Assembly: GCF_000177195.2 (NCBI RefSeq)
Contig: NC_015953.1
Span: forward strand, 7,350,441-7,414,440
From: Streptomyces sp. SirexAA-E
GTDB lineage: Bacteria > Actinomycetota > Actinomycetes > Streptomycetales > Streptomycetaceae
Direction: 5' to 3'
Length of the DNA stretch: 64,000 nucleotides
The notes beneath the pieces are model-generated. The model saw only the letters and a program-made list of their open reading frames with translations, was not told where the DNA came from and searched no databases. Positions 1-8,008 of the stretch are shown piece after piece. The position numbers were made by a program, and so were the translations under genes. Each line of letters opens with the position of its first letter. Positions within the stretch are counted from its first letter, which is position 1.

Positions 1-1992
1 CCGCGACCGCCGCAGCGCGAGGCCTACGCGAGGCTGCTGGAGAAGCTCGCCGAGCTCTACCCCGCCCGAGCGGCCGACGACGCGGAGGACACGCACGAGG
101 CGGAGGCGCCTCAGACGTCCGGTGTCCCCGCCTCGACCACCGCGCCGCACGCCCCGTTCACGCCACCTCCGGCACCGGAAGGCACCGGGGCCCCGACCGT
201 CGAGCACCCACCCCGGCAGGCCGTCGCCGCCCGGCCGTCGACCGGGTCCAGGCCGTCGGCGTCGCGCCGCCCGGCCGCCAGGAAGGCCGCTCCGAAGGAC
301 ACCCACGACCCGCGCTTCGAGAACGGCCCGCTGGCGGTCGTCGACGTCGAGGACGGACACACCCTGGCCTACTGCGTCGGCGGCCTCGTCCTCGACGTAC
401 CCGCCAGGTCCGTCCCGTCCCTCATCGAGTGGGCCTTGGCCGAGGGGAAGCTCGGCGCGCCCCGGCTGAGCGGTCCCGGCAAGGACGCCGACCCGCTGCT
501 CGTGCTCACCGAAGCGGCGTGCGAGCGCTACGGACTGCCGGTCCACCTCAGCCAGGAGGAGCGCCTGTCGGGCCGCCTGCCGGACGGACACAAGGCCGTC
601 GGGCAACTGGCCCGCGCCGACTGGAAGCTGACCAAGCGCGGGCTCGGCCCCTGGGCCCGCGTCTACCGCCCGGCCCAAGGCGGCCGCCGTGCCTGTGTGC
701 AGCTGTGCGTCCCCTCCTGGGGCGCCCTCGACACCCGGCACTGGGGCGACGCCGCGCACCTCCCGGCGGCCGACCTCGCCCGGGTGCTCGGCACGTACGC
801 GACGCGGGTGATGACCCCGCGTGGCTCGACGGCGGTGACGGGCCTGGAGCTGATGACCGCGCTGCACCCGCCGACCCGCGCGTCCGAACCGGACGCCGAC
901 GGGAAGCGGCATCGGGAGCACAACCCGGGCTCGCTCGGTGACGAGCCGGTCGACTGCGCCCCGTGCGAGGCCCCCGACGGCCACCCCCTGCTCAAGGACC
1001 TGCCCCGGTTCCACCAGCGGACCCCGGCCGAGATGCTGATGGAAGAGGCGTACGACTGGGCCCGCCCGCTCACCGACGACGAGTACACCAAGCGGTACCT
1101 GGTGGGCATCGACGTCAACATGGCCTTCGCGGCCGGTGCCAACGGCACCGTCGTCGGGCTCGGGGCACCCACACACGTCCGGCGCCCCGAGTTCGACCCG
1201 AAGCTCCCCGGGGCCTGGCTGGTGGACCTCTCCCACATCGAGCTGGACGAGCGGCTCCCCTCCCCGTTCACGCCGAAGGGCGACCGCCCGGCGGGCCCGG
1301 CCTGGTACGCGACACCGACCGTGGCCTACGCGGTGGAGCTCGGTCACCCGGTGTCCCCGGTCGAGGCCTACGTGCGCCACGAGAAAGGCCGTTACCTCGA
1401 CGGCTGGTACAACCGCCTCCGCGACGCCTACGTCGCCACCATGGCCGACCTCGGTGTCACCGGCGACCTGTCACCGGCCGACTTCCTGACGGCGATGGAG
1501 GGATACCGGCAGCGCGATCCGCAGATGGCCGTCGTCCTGTCCGCGGTGAAGGCCACCGTCAAGGGCGGCATCGGCAAGCTCCGCGAGCGCCCCCGCGGCG
1601 AGGGATGGAAACCGGGCGAGCCGTGGCGCGCCCTGTCCCGCCCCACCTGGCGGCCCGACATCCGCGCCGCGGTCATCGCCAAGACCCGCGTCAACATGCA
1701 CCGCAAGATGGCCAAGCACGCGGCGTTCACCGGCGCGTACCCGGTCGCGGTCCTCTCCGACTGCGCCGTCTACGCCACCGACGGGCCGTCCCCGCTGGAC
1801 TTCCTGCCCTACCGTCAGGGCAAGCCGCTGCCGGGAGGGTTCCGCCTCGGTGTGAGCCCGGGAATGGTCAAGCACGAGGGGACGCAGACCGTGCTCTGGG
1901 CCGAAGGCGTACGCGAGGAGCACGGCCACGAGCTCAACCTCGCCCGTTACATCAAGGACGGCAACGTCGCCGCACCGGACACGGGGGAGTAG
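1..1992 (+). CDS. tap: Telomere-associated protein Tap (5' end outside window)
   Basis: This frame is open from the first base to the TAG at 1990-1992, giving 663 visible codons. Residues 2-21 match the end of the Tap N-terminal helix-turn-helix region (R-P-x-x-R-x-A-Y-A-x-L-L), so I estimate only about 65-70 residues are missing upstream. A low-complexity Ala/Pro linker follows (about residues 30-100), then the long conserved body containing YLVGIDVNMAFAAG near residue 366. In Streptomyces, Tap binds the 3' overhang of linear replicon ends and recruits the terminal protein Tpg for end patching. The tpg gene starts 3 nt downstream, which strongly supports the assignment and implies translational coupling. 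The internal TTG at 436 is not the true start, because homology continues upstream of it. Confidence 0.93.
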   Translation, partial: PRPPQREAYARLLEKLAELYPARAADDAEDTHEAEAPQTSGVPASTTAPHAPFTPPPAPEGTGAPTVEHPPRQAVAARPSTGSRPSASRRPAARKAAPKDTHDPRFENGPLAVVDVEDGHTLAYCVGGLVLDVPARSVPSLIEWALAEGKLGAPRLSGPGKDADPLLVLTEAACERYGLPVHLSQEERLSGRLPDGHKAVGQLARADWKLTKRGLGPWARVYRPAQGGRRACVQLCVPSWGALDTRHWGDAAHLPAADLARVLGTYATRVMTPRGSTAVTGLELMTALHPPTRASEPDADGKRHREHNPGSLGDEPVDCAPCEAPDGHPLLKDLPRFHQRTPAEMLMEEAYDWARPLTDDEYTKRYLVGIDVNMAFAAGANGTVVGLGAPTHVRRPEFDPKLPGAWLVDLSHIELDERLPSPFTPKGDRPAGPAWYATPTVAYAVELGHPVSPVEAYVRHEKGRYLDGWYNRLRDAYVATMADLGVTGDLSPADFLTAMEGYRQRDPQMAVVLSAVKATVKGGIGKLRERPRGEGWKPGEPWRALSRPTWRPDIRAAVIAKTRVNMHRKMAKHAAFTGAYPVAVLSDCAVYATDGPSPLDFLPYRQGKPLPGGFRLGVSPGMVKHEGTQTVLWAEGVREEHGHELNLARYIKDGNVAAPDTGE

Positions 1993-1995
1993 ACC

Positions 1996-2553
1996 GTGAG
2001 CAGCATGGTCGGAGAAGGACTCGACAAGGCGGTGCAGCGGGCCTTCACCCGCCCCATCCCGAAGTCGGCCGGCGCGCAGATGCGTTACCTCGTCAAGCAG
2101 TACAAGGGCACCCGGGCCGTCGCGCAGATGCTGCGGGTGTCCCAGCGCACCGTCGAACGCTACGTGAAGGACCAGATCAAGAAGCCCCGCAGGGATCTCG
2201 CCCTCCGCCTGGAGAACGAGGTCAAGAAGCGGTGGCAGCCCCAGATCCGCGCCAGGGCCAAACAGGCGGCGGCCACCAGCACCGGCATCGTCATCGACAC
2301 CCGTGCCCGCTTCGGCTACACCGCCGCCCCCGGCACCACCGACGACGCCCGCCTGCGCCACCTCACCGTCGCCCTCCCGCCCGCCTACGCCGCACGTCTC
2401 TTCGAAGCCCGCGACCAAGGCGCCGACGACCGGCAGCTCCAGAACATCGCCGCCGAAGGCCTCCAGGAGATCTACTTCAAGGAAGGCGGCCGCCGCGCCG
2501 CGGGACTCCTCGTCGAGTACACAGACCTGGAACACATCGAATTCGACCTGTAG
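1996..2553 (+). CDS. tpg: Telomere terminal protein Tpg
   Basis: The 185-residue product has the hallmark Tpg sequence: KSAGAQMRYLVKQ near residues 23-35, the DNA-binding stretch SQRTVERYVKDQIK, then RARFGYTAAPGTTDDAR and a C-terminal LEHIEFDL. Tpg is covalently attached to the 5' ends of Streptomyces linear replicons and primes patch synthesis at telomeres. The reported nucleotide-linked residue in the S. coelicolor protein is Thr-114, and here the Thr-114/115 pair lies at that position. Length agrees with the usual 184-185. I chose GTG at 1996; ATG at 2005 is the alternative. It is coupled to tap 3 nt upstream. Confidence 0.95.
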   Translation: MSSMVGEGLDKAVQRAFTRPIPKSAGAQMRYLVKQYKGTRAVAQMLRVSQRTVERYVKDQIKKPRRDLALRLENEVKKRWQPQIRARAKQAAATSTGIVIDTRARFGYTAAPGTTDDARLRHLTVALPPAYAARLFEARDQGADDRQLQNIAAEGLQEIYFKEGGRRAAGLLVEYTDLEHIEFDL

Positions 2554-2765
2554 GCGCGCAGGCGCACGTCAGCGGCAAGTCCTCCGTGGCGGCCGGTCAT
2601 GTTCCCGCAGTGCTCATCGGCAGTATCGACACCCCGGAGGACCGGAACGTGTTGGGATGCGCCGGCCCGAGGCCCGCGGGAAAACGAGTTCCGCCGTCCG
2701 ATCGGCACGGCCTAGGCTGCCAGGACCGGTGGTACCGCATATCCGACGAATCGGGGGGCCTTGGT

Positions 2766-3788
2766 ATGGGCGTGAACGGTGACGACGGCCTTGCGTCGAC
2801 GGCCCGGATGCCTGGCTACGCCTTCCGGCCGTATCACGGGCACGAAGACCACGGCGCCATGGCCGCTGTACGGCTCGGCTGCGCAGAGCGGGACCGGACC
2901 GACGCCCGGTCGATCGTGGAAGGTCTCCCGACGGCAGCGGAGATCGGCGAAGCCACCGCCGAGCTGGACGACCCGTACCGGAACCAGGTTCTGGTGGAGC
3001 ACAACGGTGGAATCGTCGGTTACTCGACGATCAGGTGGTGGCAGGAGCGGGACGAGACGTGGTTGTACCTGCACCGTGGCTACCTGCTGCCCGAGCACCG
3101 CGGTCAGGGCATCGGCTCGGCCATGCTCGACTGGGCGGAAAGCCGCATCCGCCGACTCGTGCATCGGCATGGAACCGCACGGACGGCCGTGCTCGGCGCG
3201 AACGCCACGGCCTCTGAGCAGGATGCGACGGCACTGCTGGTCGCCTCTGGATACCGGCGTGTCTTCAGCCTGGTAGAGCTGGAGCTGGCCGATCTCCGAC
3301 AGCTCCCCGACAGGCCGCTACCGGCCGGCACCCGAGTCGGTGCCATCGCCCCGAGCAGCTACCGCGCCGCCTGGAAGACGGTCGTCGACTCATATGCGGG
3401 TGCCGCCTTCACCGAGAGGTGGACGTTCGAGAGCTTCCTCGCCACGGCCGACCCGACCTGCTGGCGGGCCGCCTGGGACGGGGGACACATGGCAGGTGTC
3501 GCCCTGTGCTCCATCCGTCGGCAGAATCCCACTGCGGGTGAAGTCGAAGAACTGAGCGTCCGAAGTGGATCGAGGCGCCTGGGACTTGGGCGGGCCCTGT
3601 TGCTGGACGGATTGCGATGCCTTCGCGAGCACGGTGCGGAGACCGCCCGCCTGTACACCGGCACCGCGAATCCGCACCGGTCCTACGATCTCTACGAAAG
3701 CGTAGGGTTCCGGCGCCGGAACGAGCACGTCCGCTACCGCAAGCCGGTCACCGTCCGACCGACAGAGGCAGCTCCGCAACGGCCTTGA
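2766..3788 (+). CDS. Tandem GNAT-family N-acetyltransferase
   Basis: The 340-residue product carries two GNAT folds in tandem. The first has the acetyl-CoA loop RGQGIGSAMLDWAE at about residues 112-125. The second has RRLGLGRALLLDGL at about 268-281, followed by the terminal NPHRSYDLYESVGFR signature. This two-domain layout resembles mycothiol-synthase-like acetyltransferases, but nothing in the sequence fixes the acceptor substrate. The frame stays open upstream as far as 963, but that part is an antisense or alternate-frame shadow of tap and tpg. ATG 2766 is the first start after tpg that precedes the conserved region, and its ribosome site is weak. It appears to be a single-gene unit, convergent with the DinB gene. 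Confidence 0.85.
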   Translation: MGVNGDDGLASTARMPGYAFRPYHGHEDHGAMAAVRLGCAERDRTDARSIVEGLPTAAEIGEATAELDDPYRNQVLVEHNGGIVGYSTIRWWQERDETWLYLHRGYLLPEHRGQGIGSAMLDWAESRIRRLVHRHGTARTAVLGANATASEQDATALLVASGYRRVFSLVELELADLRQLPDRPLPAGTRVGAIAPSSYRAAWKTVVDSYAGAAFTERWTFESFLATADPTCWRAAWDGGHMAGVALCSIRRQNPTAGEVEELSVRSGSRRLGLGRALLLDGLRCLREHGAETARLYTGTANPHRSYDLYESVGFRRRNEHVRYRKPVTVRPTEAAPQRP

Positions 3789-3876
3789 CGCAGCGGATCC
3801 CCGGAGGCGGAGCCCGCCGGCATTGCCGACTCGGCTGACAGGCGACGGCCCGGTGGACCTCGTGGCGCGCCCCGGC

Positions 3877-4596
3877 CTACCGGGACGTGGTGAAGCGGGT
3901 CCGCCACAGGTCACGGAGCACCGCGATCTCGGCCATGTGGTGAATGAGCTCGAGGTTCTCCCCGGCCAGCACGCCGGCGAACCGGTCGCCGGGGTCCGAG
4001 CCGTACGGGTACTGCGAGAAGCCGACCGTGTCGAGCTGCTCCTCGGTGACGGCGGCGACACTGTCGCGCCACCGGTCGACCAGTGCCCAGTACCTTTCGA
4101 GCGCCACGGTCGCGGAAGGGGTGAAGTCGACCAGCGATCTCGGTTCCTGCCGGCGTTCACCGAAGGTCCACTCCCATCGGCCCGCGAGCCCGGAGTGCAG
4201 GTGCCCCAGCCGCCACGCGATGGTGGTGACCGGCGTTTCGTCGGGCTCCGGCGTGCCGGTGTGGGCGAGGACCTGCTCGACCCGCTCGACGCTCACACTC
4301 CAGTCCTCGGCGATCTTGGCGATCGTCATGCCGTCGGCAGCCTGCCGGGCGACCTCGGTGTACTCGCTCGCGGGGATGTCCGCAGCACCCTTGTCGAGCA
4401 CCCATTCGCCGGGCCCGTACGCCTTGGGCGTGACCGCCTCGCCCCGGCGCCGGATCGACCAGCACCCGGCCACCGGCTCCCACAGGTACTCCTCGTCACC
4501 GAGGCCCGCCAGCCGCACCTGGGCCATCTCCCTGGCCTGGTCGAACTGTTCGAGCAGCAGGCCCAGGCGGCCGGTCCGCGCGCCCTCGGTCTCCAT
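3877..4596 (-). CDS. DinB-family protein with an internal HTH-like insertion
   Basis: The 239-residue product belongs to the DinB/YfiT four-helix metalloprotein family. N-terminal LLLEQFDQAREMAQVRLAGL and WEPVAGCWSIR are typical, as are the central TIAWRLGHLHSGLAGRWEWTFG and the C-terminal ELIHHMAEIAVLRDLWR, which supply the usual metal-binding histidines. Between the first and second conserved blocks (about residues 80-115) there is an extra segment, MTIAKIAEDWSVSVERVEQVL, that looks like a small helix-turn-helix. I do not remember this in ordinary DinB proteins. The start at 4596 is preceded by a GAAGAGAGG ribosome site. DinB proteins in actinobacteria often act in thiol-dependent detoxification, but the role here is unknown. 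Confidence 0.85.
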   Translation of the reverse strand: METEGARTGRLGLLLEQFDQAREMAQVRLAGLGDEEYLWEPVAGCWSIRRRGEAVTPKAYGPGEWVLDKGAADIPASEYTEVARQAADGMTIAKIAEDWSVSVERVEQVLAHTGTPEPDETPVTTIAWRLGHLHSGLAGRWEWTFGERRQEPRSLVDFTPSATVALERYWALVDRWRDSVAAVTEEQLDTVGFSQYPYGSDPGDRFAGVLAGENLELIHHMAEIAVLRDLWRTRFTTSR

Positions 4597-4902
4597 GCAT
4601 GGCCTCTCTTCGCCGTTACGCTTCATGTCTCTTCGTGCCCGGACGGAAGTTAACCGCTCGCCCTGCGGAGCGCGACCGATTTCCTCGGCCTGTCCGGCCT
4701 CCGAGTGCCGCGCGCCTGCTTGGCTCACTTCCTCGTGCCGGAGAAGAGTGGTGCGCATGAGTCGGATGGCACCACCGGTCGAGAGCACCGAACACCTGGG
4801 CGACCAAGGCCAAGTGCGGGGCGGGCGTCCGGTGCGACCTGACAGCATGGCCGCCCCATGGCCCCACGGCCCCAGGACGCATCGGACCTCGGCGACGTCG
4901 TT

Positions 4903-5315
4903 GTGCGTCGTGCGAGAGAGCCGGAGTCGGACGCTCTGGTGGGGATCGATGCCGTCGCGGTCGAAGGCGACGCCCACCGCCGGGCAGGCATCGGGAAGTG
5001 GTGCCGGGACGGCCTGGCGCGGGTGGCGGAGGGCGCGTCCGGCCGGCTCGGCTACTGCGTGGTGGAGCACACCTTCTTGGAACAGGGCTTCGTCACGATG
5101 CTGATGGCGGCTCCAGCGGTGCGTGGAGAGAGGTCGGCCGTCGCCTGCTGGACGCGGTGGCGGCCTCCTGCACGAGCCCGAAGCTGCTCACCTCGACCAA
5201 CGTGTCCGACCAGCCGATGCAGCGACGGCTCCTACGAGCCGGATGGAGCCCGGTGGGGCTGCTGCATGGTCTGGACGAGGGTGACCCCGAGCTGTTCCAC
5301 CTCTGCGGCCGCTGA
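4903..5315 (+). pseudogene. GNAT acetyltransferase, frameshifted
   Basis: Two frames together encode one GNAT protein. The first, from GTG 4903, reads VRRAREPESDALVGIDAVAV and runs through GYCVVEHTFLEQGFVTMLMA. The second, ending at 5315, supplies GRRLLDAVAASC and the C-terminal RLLRAGWSPVGLLHGLDEGD. The switch falls inside the acetyl-CoA-binding loop at a GAGAGAGG run near 5125-5135, where a single-base indel would restore R-G-E-G-V-G-R-R-L-L. Without correction the first frame continues into unrelated sequence to 5622. This is either a true pseudogene or an assembly error in a short repeat. Nearby genes show the same kind of lesion. Confidence 0.75.
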
Positions 5316-5595
5316 CCGCGCCGACGCTCCCGAGGCCGTCGGCGGGTGCGTGAAAGCCGACGCCGCCGATCACCCGACCGTCCTCGCGGCGTCGGATCTC
5401 GTAGTTGCCGAACGGCCGGGGGTCGCCTGTGTCCGCACAAGCTCTCAGGAGGCGTTCGGCGGCGGACACGTCGCCGTCGGAGGGGTATCCCGGCACCCAG
5501 CGGTCACCGCCGTCCGTATCGCCCGCCACCACTCGCTCGGCCTCGCCGACGGACATCGGATGAAGCACGAGCCGCGCTGTCTCAAGATCGCCCAT
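5316..5595 (-). pseudogene. RimJ/RimL-type GNAT acetyltransferase, 3' truncated
   Basis: On the minus strand MGDLETARLVLHPMSVGEAE starts a typical RimJ/RimL acetyltransferase and continues as NYEIRRREDGRVIGGVGFH. Homology then stops after about 90 residues, just before the acetyl-CoA loop. The lost 3' half would have lain where the convergent GNAT pseudogene now ends at 5315, so the two genes abut at a deletion junction. No ribosome site is visible before ATG 5595. In that frame the remaining codons run antisense through the neighbouring gene to 5188. Confidence 0.65.
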
Positions 5596-5736
5596 AGCAG
5601 GGAGGATCATCACGAGGGGTGATCGGGCCGCACGTGGATTCGTCCGGCCGACTCGTCCGGCCAACCGGGGGCCCCTCTCCGGCGGTTGCGCGCCGGGCCT
5701 TGGTCGCGTCTCGCAGCATCGGCGCACCCGCCGGAC

Positions 5737-6183
5737 TCATCGGGACGGCGTGAGCGGGCGCCACACGCCGAACCACTGCTCGGCACCGTACTCCTCGAAC
5801 CGCTCCACCTCGGTGAACCCCAGCTTCGTCGCGAGGCGCATCGCGCGGTCGTTGGCCGTCCGGGTGCAGAGCACCACCGGCTCGCCGGGAAGCGCGTCGG
5901 GGAACCAGTCGAGTGCGGCCGCACAGGCCTCGGCGGCGTACCCGCGACCCCAGGCCTCCGGGAGGAGCATGTAGCCGAGCTCGGCCTCCCCGGCATCCGG
6001 ACGGACGTGACCCGGACGCTCCGCGTCCCGCCGATCGAGAGTGACCATGCCGATCATCGTGTCGTCGAGGTCGATCACGAACAAGCCAGGGCGCCGTCCG
6101 GGGACTTCAGGCACCATGCGTTCGAGCTCAGCTCGTGGGCGGGCGCCACCGAGGTAGGCGCCGACCTCTGCCGATGCGAACAA
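5737..6183 (-). CDS. GNAT-family N-acetyltransferase with disrupted start
   Basis: The frame encodes a GNAT enzyme: the acetyl-CoA loop is PEAWGRGYAAEACAAAL and the end is KLGFTEVERFEEYGAEQWFG. The only ordinary in-frame start is TTG 6183. However, convincing homology continues upstream in the same frame to about 6258 as IRTERLVLRPSEARDRTAF, with no ATG, GTG or TTG there. A seven-base G run at 6253-6259 separates this from a frame beginning at TTG 6295 that reads LTATTGLAPVAWPP, a normal N-terminus for this family. A one-base change in that run would give an intact protein of about 185 residues. The gene is therefore either indel-damaged or mis-assembled. The acceptor is unknown. Confidence 0.75.
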   Translation of the reverse strand: MFASAEVGAYLGGARPRAELERMVPEVPGRRPGLFVIDLDDTMIGMVTLDRRDAERPGHVRPDAGEAELGYMLLPEAWGRGYAAEACAAALDWFPDALPGEPVVLCTRTANDRAMRLATKLGFTEVERFEEYGAEQWFGVWRPLTPSR

Positions 6184-6291
6184 CTCGATGAACGCCGTTC
6201 GGTCTCGGGCCTCGCTCGGGCGCAGGACGAGGCGTTCGGTCCGTATCGGGGCGGGGGGGCCAGGCGACGGGTGCGAGTCCGGTCGTGGCGG

Positions 6292-6678
6292 TCAACCTAT
6301 CGGAGGCCCCGGATCACACGTGCCGTCCACCCGGGCAGACGGCATTCTCCGCGAACGGATGCAGGGGCTCGTCACCCCTCGGGCAGTTCCACGATCATCA
6401 GCGTGCCCCGGCTCCCTGGGGCGGACCGCGTGCGCGGTTCCCGCCGGCACCAAGAACAGCTCGCCCGCCCCCACCGGCACCGGCACGCCGTCCACCTCCG
6501 GCTCCAGCCGGCCGTCGAGTACCAGGAGCGCCTCGGTGGTGCCGTGGCACTCCTCCTCGACCGGCGACCCGTCCATGCGCAGCACCTTCTCGCGGGCCGG
6601 GTCCACCAGACCCAGCCTCCGGGAACTCCACGCCTCCGGCAGCGCGGCGGCAGTCACCGCAAGATCGATCCCATGCAT
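6292..6678 (-). CDS. Small cupin-domain protein, C-terminus frameshifted
   Basis: The product begins MHGIDLAVTAAALPEAWSSR and contains cupin strands TEALLVLDGRLEPEVDG and GELFLVPAGTAHAVRP, including the cupin-motif histidine. After the codons for REPG the natural ending TLMIVELPEG followed by TGA is present, but in the next frame. A single extra G in the run at about 6407-6410 carries the reading frame past it for roughly 40 unrelated residues to 6292. The intact protein would have been about 101 residues, usual for this small mannose-6-phosphate-isomerase-like cupin family. Start ATG 6678 lacks a strong ribosome site. Function is unknown. Confidence 0.7.
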   Translation of the reverse strand: MHGIDLAVTAAALPEAWSSRRLGLVDPAREKVLRMDGSPVEEECHGTTEALLVLDGRLEPEVDGVPVPVGAGELFLVPAGTAHAVRPREPGHADDRGTARGVTSPCIRSRRMPSARVDGTCDPGPPIG

Positions 6679-6946
6679 GGCACACCCCTCCACACGGCCC
6701 CGGCCGGTCGAGCCGAACGGGGCCGCACACAAAGAGCAATGGATGCCTCGAAACCTATCCGACCAGGAGGAAGAGGTGGGAGACCGTTCGGTAAAGCCTG
6801 GCGCCCGTTCCGCCCCTGGAGTCACGTCCGGCCCACCCGGTACGGCCTCATCGGCTGTCCGGTTCCGCCGGGCGCCGAATGGCGCAGGCCTGGCGGGGCA
6901 CCCGATGATCCCAGTAGGCCCCACCCCAATCCACGGAGGCAGTGTC

Positions 6947-7480
6947 ATGAGTCTTCTGCGTATCGTCGGCCGCCCGTTCCTCGCTTCGATGTTCATCGCC
7001 GGCGGCATGAACTCCGTACGCAGGCCCCAGGACGTGGCCACGGCGGCCGAACCCGTCGTCCGGCCGGTGACCGACCGCGTGGCCGTGCTGCCGGAGCGCA
7101 CCGAGCAGCTCGTCCGACTCAACGGCGCCGTGCAGGTGGCGGGCGGCGTCCTGCTCGGCCTCGGCCGTTTCCCGCGACTCTCCGCCCTGGCCCTCGCCGC
7201 GACGCTGGTCCCCACCACCGTGGCGGGCCACCGCTTCTGGGAGGCGGAGGACGACTCCGACAGGGCCCAGCAGCGCATCCACTTCCTCAAGAACCTGTCG
7301 ATGCTGGGCGGCCTCCTGATCGCCGCCGACGACACCGGCGGCTCCCCCTCGCTGCTGTGGCGTGGCCGTCACGCCGCACAAGGGGTCCGGCACGACGCCC
7401 GCGTCGTGCGCCGCTCGGTGCGGGCCACGGCGCGCTCCGCGGCGGCAGCCGGTGGCGTCCGGTCCAAGCTGGGCGTCTGA
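6947..7480 (+). CDS. DoxX-family membrane protein
   Basis: The 177-residue protein starts at ATG 6947, eight bases after a GGAGG ribosome site. N-terminal RPFLASMFIAGGMNSVRRP and the central RLNGAVQVAGGVLLGLGRFPRLSALALAATLVPTTVAGHRFWE are characteristic of the DoxX/SURF4-like family, with three or four predicted membrane helices. The segment RIHFLKNLSMLGGLLIAADD is the family's last helix. A basic Arg/Ala-rich tail of about 40 residues follows. Family members are linked to redox and quinone-related functions, but no specific role can be read here. It stands alone, divergent from the cupin gene. Confidence 0.88.
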   Translation: MSLLRIVGRPFLASMFIAGGMNSVRRPQDVATAAEPVVRPVTDRVAVLPERTEQLVRLNGAVQVAGGVLLGLGRFPRLSALALAATLVPTTVAGHRFWEAEDDSDRAQQRIHFLKNLSMLGGLLIAADDTGGSPSLLWRGRHAAQGVRHDARVVRRSVRATARSAAAAGGVRSKLGV

Positions 7481-8008
7481 GCGCCATGACGCCGTGACCA
7501 CCTCGCGCCGCCCCCGGCCGGAGGGCGTCCGGACCGCATCGGCCGCACGGACCATCACGTGCCTCTTCCCCCATACGGCCGAAGAGGACGCAGTGCCCGT
7601 TTGAGCCGCTGCCCCGGCGAACACCGCACCGGCGGCGGCCCGGGACCGGGTGTGGGAGGCTGGGAAAGCGGCACAAGGCGGCTCCGTGAGGCCACGGGGG
7701 ACGTCACCGAATCGCAGCTGGCGCTGTGGCCGTGTGCCGGACTGTGCATCCGCCTGTCGGAGCACCCGCTGCGGCCGGCCGGATCCCGTACGCGACCTTC
7801 CCCGACCGACGTACGTATCTGCCGATGTACGCACCTGTCGTCGAACGCTGCGGACCCTCCACGCGTGAGCCGTGCCCCGGGTGTCCGATGTGCCGGGTTC
7901 GACGGGCCGCACCCCCTGGGCGCGCCGATACGAAAGGGTTGATACCTCCCCGAAAAGCGGGCACGCGTGTGCGGACACGGACCGGAGAAGAACGAGGAGT
8001 GGAGAGAT
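7481..8008. other. Gene-free interval
   Basis: About 530 bases between the DoxX gene and the oxidoreductase. Open frames on both strands are short, with no recognisable protein and no ribosome site. I see no structured RNA or repeat. The promoter for the downstream oxidoreductase must lie here, but I cannot place it. Confidence 0.5.

Noticed and set aside
963..2765. Long plus-strand open frame continuous with the tandem GNAT gene (frame from 963 to 3788)
   Set aside because: The part before 2766 is Arg/Pro-rich shadow of tap and tpg in another frame. Real homology starts only at 2766.
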